64,000 bases of DNA from Streptomyces brevispora (GCF_007829885.1 NZ_VIWW01000001.1:1798001-1862000), one strand, 5' to 3'. Numbered from the stretch's first letter, positions 34,384-42,999 are shown. Made by a program: numbers and translations. The notes: generated from the letters alone by a model not told the origin.

Positions 34384-35568
34384 TCAGGCGCGCAGGCCCG
34401 CGTCGCGCATGAGCGGGAAGATCTGCTCGTTCATCCGGTCGAGGCCCTCGTCGTAGTCGACGAGTCCGGTGCAGATGCCCGTGATGCCCGAGTCCTGCAG
34501 CTTCTGGAGCCCGTCGACGATCATCTCGGGCGTGCCCACGAGCGGAACGAGACCAGCCCGGAAGAACGTCTTGATGGTCTCGTCCTGCTTCGGGTCCTCG
34601 GACTTCTTGTAGTGATCCCAGCTCCACCCGCGGGAGTCGCCGTTCTGGATGATGTGCTTGTAGCGGAGGGCGCTCTCGTAGTCGCCCTTCTCCTCGACGT
34701 ACTCGAGGTACTCCCGCGCTTCCTTCTCCGTGTCCTTGCAGATGATGTGCACACCGGCCCACAGGCCGAGGTCCTCACGCCCGGCCGCGTCGGCGTTCTC
34801 GCGCAGCTTCGGCGTCACCGACTGACTGTGCTCGACGCTGCCGATCGCCGCGAACAAGATGTTTGCGTGCTTGAACGCGAACTGCTGACCGGCGGGGCTG
34901 GAGCCCGCGCTCATCACCATCGGCCCGGGCGTCTGAACGGGCTTGGGCCACGACTGCGCACCCTGGAGGTGGAAGAAGTCCCCGTCGAAGTCGAACTGGT
35001 AGTCGTCTTCGACTGCCCAGAGCCGCTCGACGATGGTCATCCACTCGTCGGCGAGCTCATAGCGCGTGTCGTGCTCGGGCACCTCGACGCCGAACATGCG
35101 GTATTCGGGCTTGAAGTAGCCGGCTGTGGCGTTCAGGCCCATGCGGCCGCCGCTGATGTGGTCGACGGTGGCCATCATCTTCGCCGCCATCACTGGGTGG
35201 ATGAAAGGGACGAGGCAGGTGGCGAAGATCTGTATGTTCTGCGTCGCTGCTGCCAGACCTGCGGCCCACGTGAACGTCTCGAACTGCCGGCCCCACGGGC
35301 GGTCGGGGCCCGAGAGACCCTGCCAGCGGGCGATGGGGATGAACCCGTCGACACCGTAGCGGTCGGCCTTCTGCGCGAGACCTTGGATCTCGCCCCAGTT
35401 GCCGAGCTTGATCGTGTTCTCGGCGAGGTTGAGACCGCCCTGGCCGGTCGTCACATTCGCGCCGAAAATCGCGACTTTGAACTTGTTCGGGCCACCTATC
35501 ATGGGCCGCTGAGAACGTTCGACTGTGTGATCAGCGACGAAATCACGCGGTGCGACATTCTGCGTCAT
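34384..35568 (-). CDS. Luciferase-like FMN-dependent monooxygenase (operon B, first gene)
   Basis: A 394-residue paralogue of the operon A enzyme, the same length: FETFTWAAGLAAATQNIQIF, AAKMMATVDHISGGRMGLNA, SAGSSPAGQQFAF. By eye about three quarters of positions agree. Differences cluster in the first 20 residues and in stretches such as 235-265 (IGSVEHSQSV against IPNVGAAKPI), which could change substrate choice. It heads operon B (monooxygenase, cupin, lyase-superfamily protein, riboflavin kinase). Upstream lie a degenerate cupin end and the shared 28-nt element. Confidence 0.88.
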   Translation of the reverse strand: MTQNVAPRDFVADHTVERSQRPMIGGPNKFKVAIFGANVTTGQGGLNLAENTIKLGNWGEIQGLAQKADRYGVDGFIPIARWQGLSGPDRPWGRQFETFTWAAGLAAATQNIQIFATCLVPFIHPVMAAKMMATVDHISGGRMGLNATAGYFKPEYRMFGVEVPEHDTRYELADEWMTIVERLWAVEDDYQFDFDGDFFHLQGAQSWPKPVQTPGPMVMSAGSSPAGQQFAFKHANILFAAIGSVEHSQSVTPKLRENADAAGREDLGLWAGVHIICKDTEKEAREYLEYVEEKGDYESALRYKHIIQNGDSRGWSWDHYKKSEDPKQDETIKTFFRAGLVPLVGTPEMIVDGLQKLQDSGITGICTGLVDYDEGLDRMNEQIFPLMRDAGLRA

Positions 35569-35735
35569 TGGTTTTCTCCATATCGTTATGGCTCTGGGAT
35601 GCCGAAGAGCACCTGGGGCAGATCGGGTCGCGCGAACAAGGGTTCGACTGTCGCGATCGCGGGCAGCGTGCCGACCGGACGCGCCCGATTGTGATTGCGC
35701 TCTCCACTGGGTGTATGGCGAGTCGCATTCTTGGC

Positions 35736-35830
35736 CTACTGGTTGCAGCCAATTGTGATGGCGGCGTATACGCGATCCGCGTCGTCGTGGTTTTTCCAGA
35801 CGTGCGCGAGGTCGCCTATGACGAGCAACG
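35736..35830 (-). pseudogene. 3' end relic of a third cupin gene
   Basis: The minus strand encodes SSLLVIGDLAHVWKNHDDAD then RVYAAITIGCNQ and a stop. This aligns with the last 30 residues of the two intact cupins (LLVMAGVPHAWKNPYDED, VYIVVTVGFN). No cupin start or first motif is found upstream. It shows that a third operon copy once existed here. Confidence 0.7.
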
Positions 35831-36318
35831 ATGATGACCCTGCCACTGAGGGCGATCTCGTAGGTTGGGGGTACTCCCCGGATCTCCTTTGATGTCGGTG
35901 CGTCGGCTTCTGCGCCGACCCCCGTTGCCGCATGACGCTAAGAGCGGGCAGCACCGGACCGTCATGGCAGGAGACGCCATCAACGCAGGAAAACGCGCCA
36001 AAGCGCCTCCTCTTGCCGGTTGGTGGCGCAAGATGTAAAGCTGCTGGCGTTACTTCAGGTGCCTGGCGGTGCTCCAGCCACCGCAGCGCTTCCGGAGCGG
36101 CACCCCATCGCCTCGACGAAGAGGAGAGAGATGCGTTCTGCAACCGTTCCTCCCGACACCCGGGCGAACATGCCTTGCGGTGGAACGACATCCGTGCTGG
36201 CTTCGCCGGGACCCCTTGGCCGGCCGGCTCCCCACCGTGGCAGGTGGGCGCGGCTTTCTCAGAGGGTTCCTGAGCACGCTGGACCGCTTCCATACGTCGG
36301 CGGGAAAAGAGCGCAGCG
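35831..36318. other. Regulatory gap between operon B and the AraC gene
   Basis: About 490 bases separate the cupin relic from the rightward AraC gene. The shared 28-nt element lies at 35973-36000. Open frames here lack codon bias and homology. A plausible divergent promoter region for operon B and the regulator. Confidence 0.5.
35973..36000 (-). promoter_or_regulatory. Conserved 28-nt element, operon B copy
   Basis: Matches 30801-30828 at 25 of 28 positions; the ends GACGCCATCA and GGAAAACGCGCCA are identical. It lies about 400 bases upstream of the monooxygenase gene with the cupin relic in between, so it may originally have driven the lost third operon. Confidence 0.6.
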
Positions 36319-37368
36319 ATGAATCTAAGCTCGTATCAGAACTTGCGCGTGCCGAACTTCAGTGTTCACAATCTGCGCCAGATACTCGAGGAAGCGGATC
36401 TCGACTGGCGAACTGCGCTCGCGAATGCGGAGATCGACCCCAACGCGCTGAACCGACCGGGAAGCACTATTCCTGCAAGGAAGGAGCTGGCCTTCCAGCT
36501 TCAGTTCGTCGCTCTCACCAGAGATCGCGTCGATCTTTGGGTGCGAGCCGCGCGCGCCTACACGACGAGCACCTACGGTGCTCGCGGAATGGCCCTCGCA
36601 ACCGCGCCGACCGTTGCGGCATGGGCAGAAGTTACCAGCGCAACTGATAACGCCCCTGGGCTCCTCGAGATCACGCCTCTCCGGGCACCAGATGGGAGGG
36701 TGGCGGGAATCGAATTCACCTACCCAGACGCCCCGGAAGAGTTGATCCCGTTCAGCGTCTACCGCGATCTCTGTGTCACCACCCCATCTCTCGCGTGGCT
36801 GTACGGCGGCACTTTCCCCTTCACCCGCGTCGAAGTCCCTCTCGCGGAAGTCTCGCCCGAGGCCTTGACGTACGTCTCCTGCAACATCGACTGCTGTGCC
36901 GAGGCGTTGCGGCTGTGGTGGGACCCTGCGATATCAACAGACGAGCTCCCCTTCGGTAACGCCTTCCAGCACGAGGCATGGGTTAAAGCGGATGCCCAGA
37001 TTATCGACTCATTCAGGGCGACTGGCGACTGGCCCCACACTGTCGCGAAAGCCATAAGGGCCGCACCCAATCTCAATCGCACATTGGCAAATGTGGCCGC
37101 GACGCTGCGAGTCTCCCCACGCACCCTGCAACGCAAGCTTGAACTCACGGGCAACGACTTCGCCCGGGTGCGAGACGAGACTTTGAGTGACCTGGCCTGC
37201 GATCTGCTCTCGCATACAGATCACTCTGTATCGGAAATATCCCGCAAGCTGGGCTACGCAGATCCGGCCAGCTTCACGATGGCCTTCAAGCGGTGGAGGG
37301 GGATGCCTCCGACGGCGTTCAGGGAGGCTTCTCGCTACGGAGACAAGAACCCTGGACATCAGCACTGA
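36319..37368 (+). CDS. AraC-family regulator, arabinose-binding-domain (OruR-like) type
   Basis: A 349-residue regulator. Residues 20-205 resemble the Arabinose_bd domain of OruR/ArgR-type AraC proteins (VHNLRQILEEADLDWRTALA, GARGMALATAPTV). Residues 255-340 hold two helix-turn-helix motifs (LANVAATLRVSPRTLQRKL, SEISRKLGYADPASFTMAFK) and the closing RWRGMPPTAFRE. It is transcribed away from operon B and is the only regulator in the island, so it probably activates the monooxygenase operons in response to their substrate. Codon use is less GC-biased than in the host flanks, supporting transfer. Confidence 0.88.
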   Translation: MNLSSYQNLRVPNFSVHNLRQILEEADLDWRTALANAEIDPNALNRPGSTIPARKELAFQLQFVALTRDRVDLWVRAARAYTTSTYGARGMALATAPTVAAWAEVTSATDNAPGLLEITPLRAPDGRVAGIEFTYPDAPEELIPFSVYRDLCVTTPSLAWLYGGTFPFTRVEVPLAEVSPEALTYVSCNIDCCAEALRLWWDPAISTDELPFGNAFQHEAWVKADAQIIDSFRATGDWPHTVAKAIRAAPNLNRTLANVAATLRVSPRTLQRKLELTGNDFARVRDETLSDLACDLLSHTDHSVSEISRKLGYADPASFTMAFKRWRGMPPTAFREASRYGDKNPGHQH

Positions 37369-37415
37369 ACCGCCCCGGGTCAGGTAGAGACTCGATTCCG
37401 TGAAATGATTGAGTC

Positions 37416-37706
37416 ATGGCACGACCTTCCCGTTACCCGCTTGAGCTGCGCCGTCGCGCGGTGCGCATGTTCGCCGAGGTCCGCGGCGACTACCCGACCG
37501 AGACGGCAGCACTGCAGTCCGTTGCCGAAAAGTTGGACATCGGTTCCCGAGAGACGCTGCGGAACTGGGTGAAGCAGCACGAGATCGACGCCGGACAGCG
37601 GCCGGGGACGACGACGGAGGAGTCCGCCCAGCTCAAGGCACTGAAGAAGGAGAACGCCGAGCTGAAGCGGCCGAACGACATCTTGAAGGCGGCGGCGTCT
37701 TTCCTC
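37416..37706 (+). mobile_element. Truncated IS3-family transposase OrfA
   Basis: Starts ATGGCACGACCTTCCCG and encodes RYPLELRRRAVRMFAEVRGD, LRNWVKQHEIDAGQRPGTTT and the leucine-zipper-like ALKKENAELKRPNDILKAAA. Similarity stops after AASF, where OrfA would normally end in about ten more residues before OrfB. No OrfB or inverted repeat follows; the right attachment copy lies 84 bases on. The element was cut by the island boundary or by a deletion. Confidence 0.82.
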
Positions 37707-37789
37707 ACTGCGGCACTTCACGTCATACATCTGCACCCATTCGTCCGCTTTCCCAGCAAAGCCGCAGGTCACAATCGGAACACAGAACA

Positions 37790-37813
37790 GGTTCGTGTGC
37801 CGTTACTCACCCT
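37790..37813 (+). repeat. Right attachment site (copy of tRNA-His 3' end)
   Basis: Matches 23173-23196 at 22 of 24 positions, with an uninterrupted CCGTTACTCACCCT. The two mismatches fall in the T-loop. The rest of a tRNA is absent. A hairpin follows as it does after the real tRNA. Confidence 0.75.
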
Positions 37814-37821
37814 GATTGATC

Positions 37822-37853
37822 AAGGGCTGGCCTGTGAAAACGGGTCAGCCCTT
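37822..37853 (+). terminator. Hairpin after the right attachment copy
   Basis: AAGGGCTG (37822-37829) pairs with CAGCCCTT (37846-37853), extended by three inner pairs including one G-U, around a 10-base loop. Its place after the tRNA 3' end copy mirrors the terminator at 23204-23241. Confidence 0.65.
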
Positions 37854-37888
37854 CTTCATGTCCCGCTTCTTGGGAAATCGCGGGAACA

Positions 37889-37925
37889 CGGGAAAGGCCC
37901 CGGTCCGAGACCGGGGCCTTTCCCG
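37889..37925. terminator. Terminator downstream of cebR
   Basis: A perfect 16-bp stem (37889-37904 with 37910-37925) and 5-base loop end in AAAGG/CCTTT runs, usable in either direction. It lies 42 bases beyond the cebR stop. Confidence 0.85.
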
Positions 37926-37966
37926 TTCGTCGTGACCCCGCCGGCGGGGTCGCGGCGTGACGCTCG

Positions 37967-38998
37967 TCACGACGAGTCGCGGACGATCAGTTCCGTCGGG
38001 AGCACGATCTGCGACCGCTCGGCGTTCTCGCCCGCGATCAGGTCGAGGAGCACCCGGGTCATCGCGCGCCCCATCTCCTCGATCGGCTGCCGCACACTCG
38101 TCAGCGCGGGGTCCATGTGGCGGGCCACGGCCGAGTCGTCGAAGCCGATGAGGGCCACGTCGTCCGGGATGCGCCGGCCGGCCTCGCGCAGCACCTGGCG
38201 GGCGCCTGCGGCCATCAGGTCGGACGCGGCGAAGACCGCGTCCACGTCCGGGCGGCGGGCGAGCAGCTCGCGCATGGCCCGTACGCCGCCCTCCTCGGAG
38301 AAGTCGGCGGGGGCGATCAGCCGCTCGTCCGGTTCGAGTCCGGCCTCGGAGACCGCCTTGCGATACCCGTCCAGGCGCCGCTGGGAGGCGTAGACGTCCA
38401 GCCGGCCGGTAATGGTGGCGATGGAGCGGCGGCCCCGGGAGACCAGGTGCTCCACGGCGCCGCGGGCGCCCTCGAAGTTGTCGGAGTCGACCGAGGGCAG
38501 CGGCTCGGTGGCGGACCTGCGGCCGTTCATGACGGCGGGCATGCCCAGCTGCTCCAGCAGGTCCGGCAGCGGGTCGTCCGCGTGCACCGAGACCAGCAGG
38601 ACGCCGTCCACGCGGTGCGCGGTCAGGTACTGGGCCAGCCTGCGCCGTTCGCGGTCGCTGCCGACGAGGGTGAGCAGCAGCTGCATCTCGGTGTCGGCCA
38701 GGGCCGCGCCGACCCCGCGGACGATGTCGGAGAAGTACGGCTCCGCGAAGAAGCGGCTCTCCGGCTCCGGCACCACGAGCGCGATGGCGTCCGTACGGTT
38801 CCCGGCCAGGGCGCGGGCCGCGCGGTTGGGTACGTAGCCGAGTTCGGCGACGGCCGCCTCCACCGCCTCCCGGGTGTGCGCGCTGACCCGCGGCGATCCG
38901 TTGATGACCCGTGAGGCCGTGCCGCGACCCACCCCCGCCCGCGCCGCGACCTCCTCCAGCGTGGGCCGGCCCCCGCTCCGTACTCGCGCTGCCGTCAT
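37967..38998 (-). CDS. cebR: CebR, LacI-family repressor of cellobiose/cellooligosaccharide uptake
   Basis: A 343-residue LacI/GalR repressor. Residues 12-60 form the helix-turn-helix with hinge (TLEEVAARAGVGRGTASRVI, YVPNRAARALAGNRTDAIAL). The rest is the sugar-binding domain (SVDSDNFEGARGAVEHLVSR, ALIGFDDSAVARHMDPALTS). It adjoins bglC-cebGFE and four TGGGAGCGCTCCCA-type boxes, exactly the CebR system of S. griseus and S. coelicolor, where cellobiose or cellotriose releases the repressor. A box lies about 113 bases upstream of its own start, so it may be autoregulated. Confidence 0.93.
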   Translation of the reverse strand: MTAARVRSGGRPTLEEVAARAGVGRGTASRVINGSPRVSAHTREAVEAAVAELGYVPNRAARALAGNRTDAIALVVPEPESRFFAEPYFSDIVRGVGAALADTEMQLLLTLVGSDRERRRLAQYLTAHRVDGVLLVSVHADDPLPDLLEQLGMPAVMNGRRSATEPLPSVDSDNFEGARGAVEHLVSRGRRSIATITGRLDVYASQRRLDGYRKAVSEAGLEPDERLIAPADFSEEGGVRAMRELLARRPDVDAVFAASDLMAAGARQVLREAGRRIPDDVALIGFDDSAVARHMDPALTSVRQPIEEMGRAMTRVLLDLIAGENAERSQIVLPTELIVRDSS

Positions 38999-39110
38999 GG
39001 CTGCCTCCCGTTCGCGGTCAATTTCTCACAGTCGGATAACCAAACCAAGTCCTGGCGTTGGATCCCTTGACACTCGACGGGACCGGTCGGCCGCTCCCCC
39101 GCCCCCATCA

Positions 39111-39124
39111 TGGGAGCGCTCCCA
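39111..39124. promoter_or_regulatory. CebR box upstream of cebR
   Basis: TGGGAGCGCTCCCA, a perfect 14-bp palindrome identical to the CebR consensus, between bglC and cebR. Confidence 0.9.
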
Positions 39125-39193
39125 CTCTACGCGCGTGGTCAAGCGGCTCGCCCGGGCCGGGGTGCGGCCCCGCGCCACCGGCGTCCGGACATG

Positions 39194-39224
39194 CCTGAGA
39201 CCCGGCGCGGGGCCGGGTCTCAGG
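39194..39224 (-). terminator. Second of two tandem terminators after bglC
   Basis: A perfect 13-bp stem (39194-39206 with 39212-39224) with loop GCGGG, downstream of the leftward ceb operon. Confidence 0.85.
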
Positions 39225-39247
39225 AGGTGGTGCCGGGTCAGGTGCGT

Positions 39248-39284
39248 CCGGTCAACCCCAGCCGGTCCGGCTGGGGTTGACCGG
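39248..39284 (-). terminator. First of two tandem terminators after bglC
   Basis: A perfect 16-bp stem (39248-39263 with 39269-39284) with a 5-base loop, 8 bases beyond the bglC stop. Together with the next hairpin it should fully insulate cebR from the ceb operon. Confidence 0.88.
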
Positions 39285-39291
39285 CCTCACG

Positions 39292-40752
39292 TCAGGACGG
39301 GCCGGTCTCCGGCAGGCCGTGCCGGCGGATCACGTCCGCGTACCAGTGGGCGCTCGCCTTGGGAATGCGGCGCTGGGAGGCGTAGTCGACGTACACGGCA
39401 CCGAAGCGCTTCGAATAGCCGTACCCCCACTCGAAGTTGTCCATCAGCGACCACAGGAAGTAGCCCCGGACGTCGGCGCCGTCGGCCATCGCTCGCTGTA
39501 CGGCGTCGAGGTGCCCGTGCAGGTAGGCGATCCGCTCGGGGTCCTCCACCCGGCCCTCGGGCGAGACGTAGTCGTCGAAGGCCGCACCGTTCTCGGTGAC
39601 CATCAGCGGCACCTGCGGGTGGTCCCGACTGGTGTCCATGAGCAGGTTGTACAGCCCGTCCGGGTCGATCGACCAGTTCATCGCGGTGCGCTGCTTGCCC
39701 TCCGCGAGGTGGAAGGCGACATGCTCGGAGCCGGGCCACGGGGAGTAGTCGCTGGCGCCGTGACCGTCGTCGCGGCTGCTGCCCGCGCCCTTCTCCGGGG
39801 TGGAGACCAGCGTCGGCGTGTAGTAGTTGACCCCGAGGACGTCGATCGGGCGGGAGATGGCGGCCAGGTCGCCGTCCTGTACCAGCTTCGACCAGTCCAC
39901 CAGGTGCCCGGTGTCGGCGATCAGGTCCTCCGGGTACTCGCCGCGCAGCATCGGGCCGGTGAAGATCCGGTTGCCCACCCCGTCGATCCGGCGGGCGGCG
40001 TCGGCGTCGGCCGCGCTCGTGGTGAGCGGGCGGACCTGGTGGAGGTTGAGGGTGACCGAGGTCTGCGCGGTAGCGGGGAGTTGACCGCGCAGGACCTCGA
40101 TCGCCCGGCCATGGGCGAGGTTGAGGTGATGGGCCGCCCGAAGGGCGGAGCCGGGCTCGGTACGGCCGGGGGCGTGCACTCCGGAGCCGTATCCGAGGAA
40201 GGCCGAGCACCACGGCTCGTTGAGGGTGGTCCACGTCCCGACGCGGTCGCCGAGGGCGCCTGCCATGATCGCGGCGTAGTCGGCGAACCGGTCCGCGGTC
40301 ACCCGCTGCGGCCAGCCGCCGGCGTCCTCCAGTTCCTGGGGCAGGTCCCAGTGGTAGAGGGTGGCGACCGGGGTGATGCCGGCTTCGAGCAGCTCGTCGA
40401 CGAGCTTGCGGTAGAAGTCCAGACCGCGTTCGACCGCGGGGCCGCGCCCGGTGGGCTGCACCCGGGACCAGGAGATGGAGAAACGGTACGCCTTCAGCCC
40501 CAGCCGCTTCATCAGCGCTACGTCGTCGCGGTACAGGTGGTAGTGATCGGCGGCGACGTCTCCGGTGTCACCGTTGCGGACCTTGCCCGGCGTGCGGCTG
40601 AAGGTGTCCCAGATGGAGGGTGTGCGGCCGTCCTCGGCTGCGGCACCCTCGACCTGGTAGGCGGCGGTCGCCGCCCCCCAGACGAAGCCTGTCGGAAATC
40701 TCGTTGCCTCGGGCGCCTGCTTCGGGGCGATGTCGGGTCGTACAGCAGTCAT
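39292..40752 (-). CDS. bglC: GH1 beta-glucosidase (intracellular)
   Basis: A 486-residue glycoside hydrolase family 1 enzyme without a signal peptide, so it acts on imported cellobiose. It opens with [20 protein letters not shown]. The acid/base glutamate is in [16 protein letters not shown], and the nucleophile is in [33 protein letters not shown] and [18 protein letters not shown] close the barrel. The ATG at 40752 sits two bases from a CebR box, which covers the ribosome binding region and should block translation-start access or transcription when CebR is bound. Confidence 0.95.
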   Translation of the reverse strand: MTAVRPDIAPKQAPEATRFPTGFVWGAATAAYQVEGAAAEDGRTPSIWDTFSRTPGKVRNGDTGDVAADHYHLYRDDVALMKRLGLKAYRFSISWSRVQPTGRGPAVERGLDFYRKLVDELLEAGITPVATLYHWDLPQELEDAGGWPQRVTADRFADYAAIMAGALGDRVGTWTTLNEPWCSAFLGYGSGVHAPGRTEPGSALRAAHHLNLAHGRAIEVLRGQLPATAQTSVTLNLHQVRPLTTSAADADAARRIDGVGNRIFTGPMLRGEYPEDLIADTGHLVDWSKLVQDGDLAAISRPIDVLGVNYYTPTLVSTPEKGAGSSRDDGHGASDYSPWPGSEHVAFHLAEGKQRTAMNWSIDPDGLYNLLMDTSRDHPQVPLMVTENGAAFDDYVSPEGRVEDPERIAYLHGHLDAVQRAMADGADVRGYFLWSLMDNFEWGYGYSKRFGAVYVDYASQRRIPKASAHWYADVIRRHGLPETGPS

Positions 40753-40753
40753 G

Positions 40754-40767
40754 CGGGAGCGCTCCCA
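40754..40767. promoter_or_regulatory. CebR box at the bglC start
   Basis: CGGGAGCGCTCCCA, one mismatch from the consensus, immediately upstream of the bglC start codon and overlapping its ribosome binding site (GGGAG). Confidence 0.85.
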
Positions 40768-40874
40768 GGAGTGGACGGACAGGGGCAGGGACGGATGGAA
40801 CTCCGGAACCCGCACGGCCCGCGGTCAGGTACGGGCCGTACGGGGGTCCGGACAGCGGTGGTTGACGAGAGGTG

Positions 40875-41795
40875 TCAGCCCTTGACGGCGCCGGACATGA
40901 TCCCGCCGACGATCCGCTTACCGAAGATCACGAACACCACGAGCAGCGGCAGCGTGCTGATCAGCGCGCCGGCCATCACGATGCTCTGGTCGGGGGTGTA
41001 GGAGGCGCTCAACTGGCCGAGGGCCACCTGGAGCGTGGGGTTCTGCTGGTTCAGTGCGAGGTAGGGCCAGAAGAAGTCGTTCCACGCCTGGACGAAGGTC
41101 AGCATGCCGAGCACCATCATCGCGGGGCGGGCCACCGGGAGCACGATGCTCAGCACGACGCGGAAGTTGTTCGCGCCGTCGATCTTGGCGGCCTCGATCA
41201 GCTCGTACGGGAGCGCCTCGCTCAGGTACTGCCGCATGAAGAACACGCCGAACGCGCTCACCAGGGTCGGGAAGATCACCGACTCCAGGCTTCCGCTCCA
41301 GCCGAGGTCGGACATCAGCATGAACAGCGGGACCACGCTGAGCTGCGGCGGAATGGTCAGGGTCGCGATGACTCCGGTCATCAGCGCACCGCGGCCGCGG
41401 AACCGCATCTTGGCGAAGGCGTAGCCGGCCAGGGTGCAGAAGAAGAGCGTCGCCACCGTGATGCAGGAGGACACGATGAAGCTGTTGACGATCGCCTTGC
41501 CCAGATGGGCCTGGGTCCAGGCGGCGTCGAGGTTGTGCATCAGCCGTCCGCCGGGCAGGAACGGCGGGGTGCTGGCCAGCACTTCGTCCTGGGTGTGGGA
41601 CGCGGCCACCAGGGTCCAGTACAGCGGCAACAGTGAGCCGATGCCTACGACGGCCAGCGCGATGTAGGCGAACGGACCGCCCTGCAGCTGCTTGCCCGCA
41701 CCGGGCTTGAAGCGGCTCGCGCGCTTCGGCGCGCGGTGTGGGGTACGTGCCGGGAGGGCGAGCTCCGGAACTTTGGCGGGACTGGTCATGGTCAT
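40875..41795 (-). CDS. cebG: CebG, cellobiose/cellotriose ABC transporter permease
   Basis: A 306-residue inner-membrane permease of the MalG type with six transmembrane segments, the first at about 36-60 (YIALAVVGIGSLLPLYWTLV). The EAA loop, which contacts the ATPase, is YELIEAAKIDGANNFRVVLS with IVLPVARP. It works with CebE and CebF; in Streptomyces the shared MsiK ATPase, encoded elsewhere, drives it. It follows cebF by 15 bases. Confidence 0.92.
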   Translation of the reverse strand: MTMTSPAKVPELALPARTPHRAPKRASRFKPGAGKQLQGGPFAYIALAVVGIGSLLPLYWTLVAASHTQDEVLASTPPFLPGGRLMHNLDAAWTQAHLGKAIVNSFIVSSCITVATLFFCTLAGYAFAKMRFRGRGALMTGVIATLTIPPQLSVVPLFMLMSDLGWSGSLESVIFPTLVSAFGVFFMRQYLSEALPYELIEAAKIDGANNFRVVLSIVLPVARPAMMVLGMLTFVQAWNDFFWPYLALNQQNPTLQVALGQLSASYTPDQSIVMAGALISTLPLLVVFVIFGKRIVGGIMSGAVKG

Positions 41796-41810
41796 GGAAT
41801 TCGCTCCCGG

Positions 41811-42809
41811 TCAGACCGCGGATTTGCGTACGAAGCGGCCGAAGAGCCAGTTGACCGCGGCGATGATCAGCAGGAGGGCGAGCATCGCCCAGGCCACTGC
41901 GGCGGCCGGACCGAGATGCCCCAGGTTCCAGCCGTAGTTGTAGAGGTAGACGCTGAGGGTCTCGTACTGATGCTCGTTTCCGCCGATCGCTCCGAGGGTG
42001 CCGCCCTCCAGGAGCAGGGGTTCACCGAACAGCTGCATGGAGCCGATGGTCGAGATGACGATCGTGAAGAGGATCGTGGGCCGCAGCGAGGGGATGGTCA
42101 CCTTGCGGAACTGCTGCCAGCGCGAGGCTCCGTCGAGCGAGGCGGCCTCGTACAGATCGGTCGGCACGGCCTGCATGGCCGCCAGGTAGATCAGGGTGTT
42201 GTAGCCGGTCCAGCGCCAGATCACGATGACCGAGATGGCGATCTTGGACGTCCAGTGCCCGTTGGCCCAGTTGGTGTCACCGAGGCCGACGAAGTGCAGC
42301 ACCCAGTTCAGCAGACCGCCGTCGGCCCGGAAGACCAGGGCGAAGACGAGGGCCGCGGAGGCCACCGAGGTGGCGTACGGCGTGAGGATGATCGTCCGCC
42401 AGAAGGTGCTGGCACGCAGCTTGTAGTTCAGCAGATGGGCCAGGCCGAGCGCGACCAGCAGCTGCGGGACCGTCGACATGACACCGATCAGGAAGGTGTT
42501 GCTGACGGCGGTCCAGAACTCCGCGTCGTGCAGGATCCTGTCGAAGTTGGCCCAGCCGACCCACTCCATCCGGTCCAGGCCGGTCATCTCCACCCGGTGC
42601 AGGGCGATCCAGCCGGTGTAGATCAGCGGATAGAGCCCGAAGGCGCCGAAGACGAGGAAGAACGGGGCTATGTAGGCGTACGGCGACGCCTTGTCGTCGA
42701 AGCGCCAGATACGGCTCCGCCACATCTGCCGATGGGCGTTCACCGGTTTCCGCTGGGAGCCGCGGGGCGGCGGGGTGTGTGCATCCCGGGTGGGAGTCGA
42801 GGTGGCCAC
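41811..42809 (-). CDS. cebF: CebF, cellobiose/cellotriose ABC transporter permease
   Basis: A 332-residue MalF-type permease. The first transmembrane segment (YIAPFFLVFGAFGLYPLIYT) follows a 50-residue cytoplasmic N-terminus. The EAA loop is DLYEAASLDGASRWQQFRKV followed by TIPSLRPT. It is the middle gene of cebEFG, 190 bases downstream of cebE and separated from it by a strong hairpin that probably lowers permease expression relative to the binding protein. Confidence 0.92.
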   Translation of the reverse strand: MATSTPTRDAHTPPPRGSQRKPVNAHRQMWRSRIWRFDDKASPYAYIAPFFLVFGAFGLYPLIYTGWIALHRVEMTGLDRMEWVGWANFDRILHDAEFWTAVSNTFLIGVMSTVPQLLVALGLAHLLNYKLRASTFWRTIILTPYATSVASAALVFALVFRADGGLLNWVLHFVGLGDTNWANGHWTSKIAISVIVIWRWTGYNTLIYLAAMQAVPTDLYEAASLDGASRWQQFRKVTIPSLRPTILFTIVISTIGSMQLFGEPLLLEGGTLGAIGGNEHQYETLSVYLYNYGWNLGHLGPAAAVAWAMLALLLIIAAVNWLFGRFVRKSAV

Positions 42810-42964
42810 GGGCGGGAGTCCTTCCCTGGATTGCTTGGATACCCGGGTACGGGCGGCGCTGTCCGCGGTGGGCTTCCGCGGGGCGGCCGGGTAACTGCCC
42901 GGTCGCCCCGTGCAAGCCCGCCGGGAGACGGGCCGCGCCGACGCGGGATGGGGACAACGCAGGT

Positions 42965-42988
42965 GCGGGCGGCCCGGGGGCCGCCCGC
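42965..42988 (-). terminator. Intra-operon hairpin between cebE and cebF
   Basis: GCGGGCGGCC (42965-42974) pairs with GGCCGCCCGC (42979-42988) around a 4-base loop, 12 bases after the cebE stop. Partial termination or 3' end protection here would yield excess binding protein, a common design in sugar ABC operons. Confidence 0.7.
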
Positions 42989-42999
42989 TGCTGCGAACG

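Larger units (their letters stand above)
23122..37813. mobile_element. Degraded integrative island in tRNA-His (about 14.6 kb)
   Basis: Bounded by tRNA-His and an imperfect duplicate of its 3' 24 bases. It contains a broken integrase next to the tRNA, IS3-family fragments at both ends, and catabolic cargo (two flavin monooxygenase operons and an AraC regulator) that interrupts the usual orn/tRNA-His-cebR neighbourhood. Several genes are remnants. Base composition in 30.8-37.4 kb is visibly less GC-rich than the flanks. No replication, transfer or excisionase genes remain, so it is probably immobile. Confidence 0.75.
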
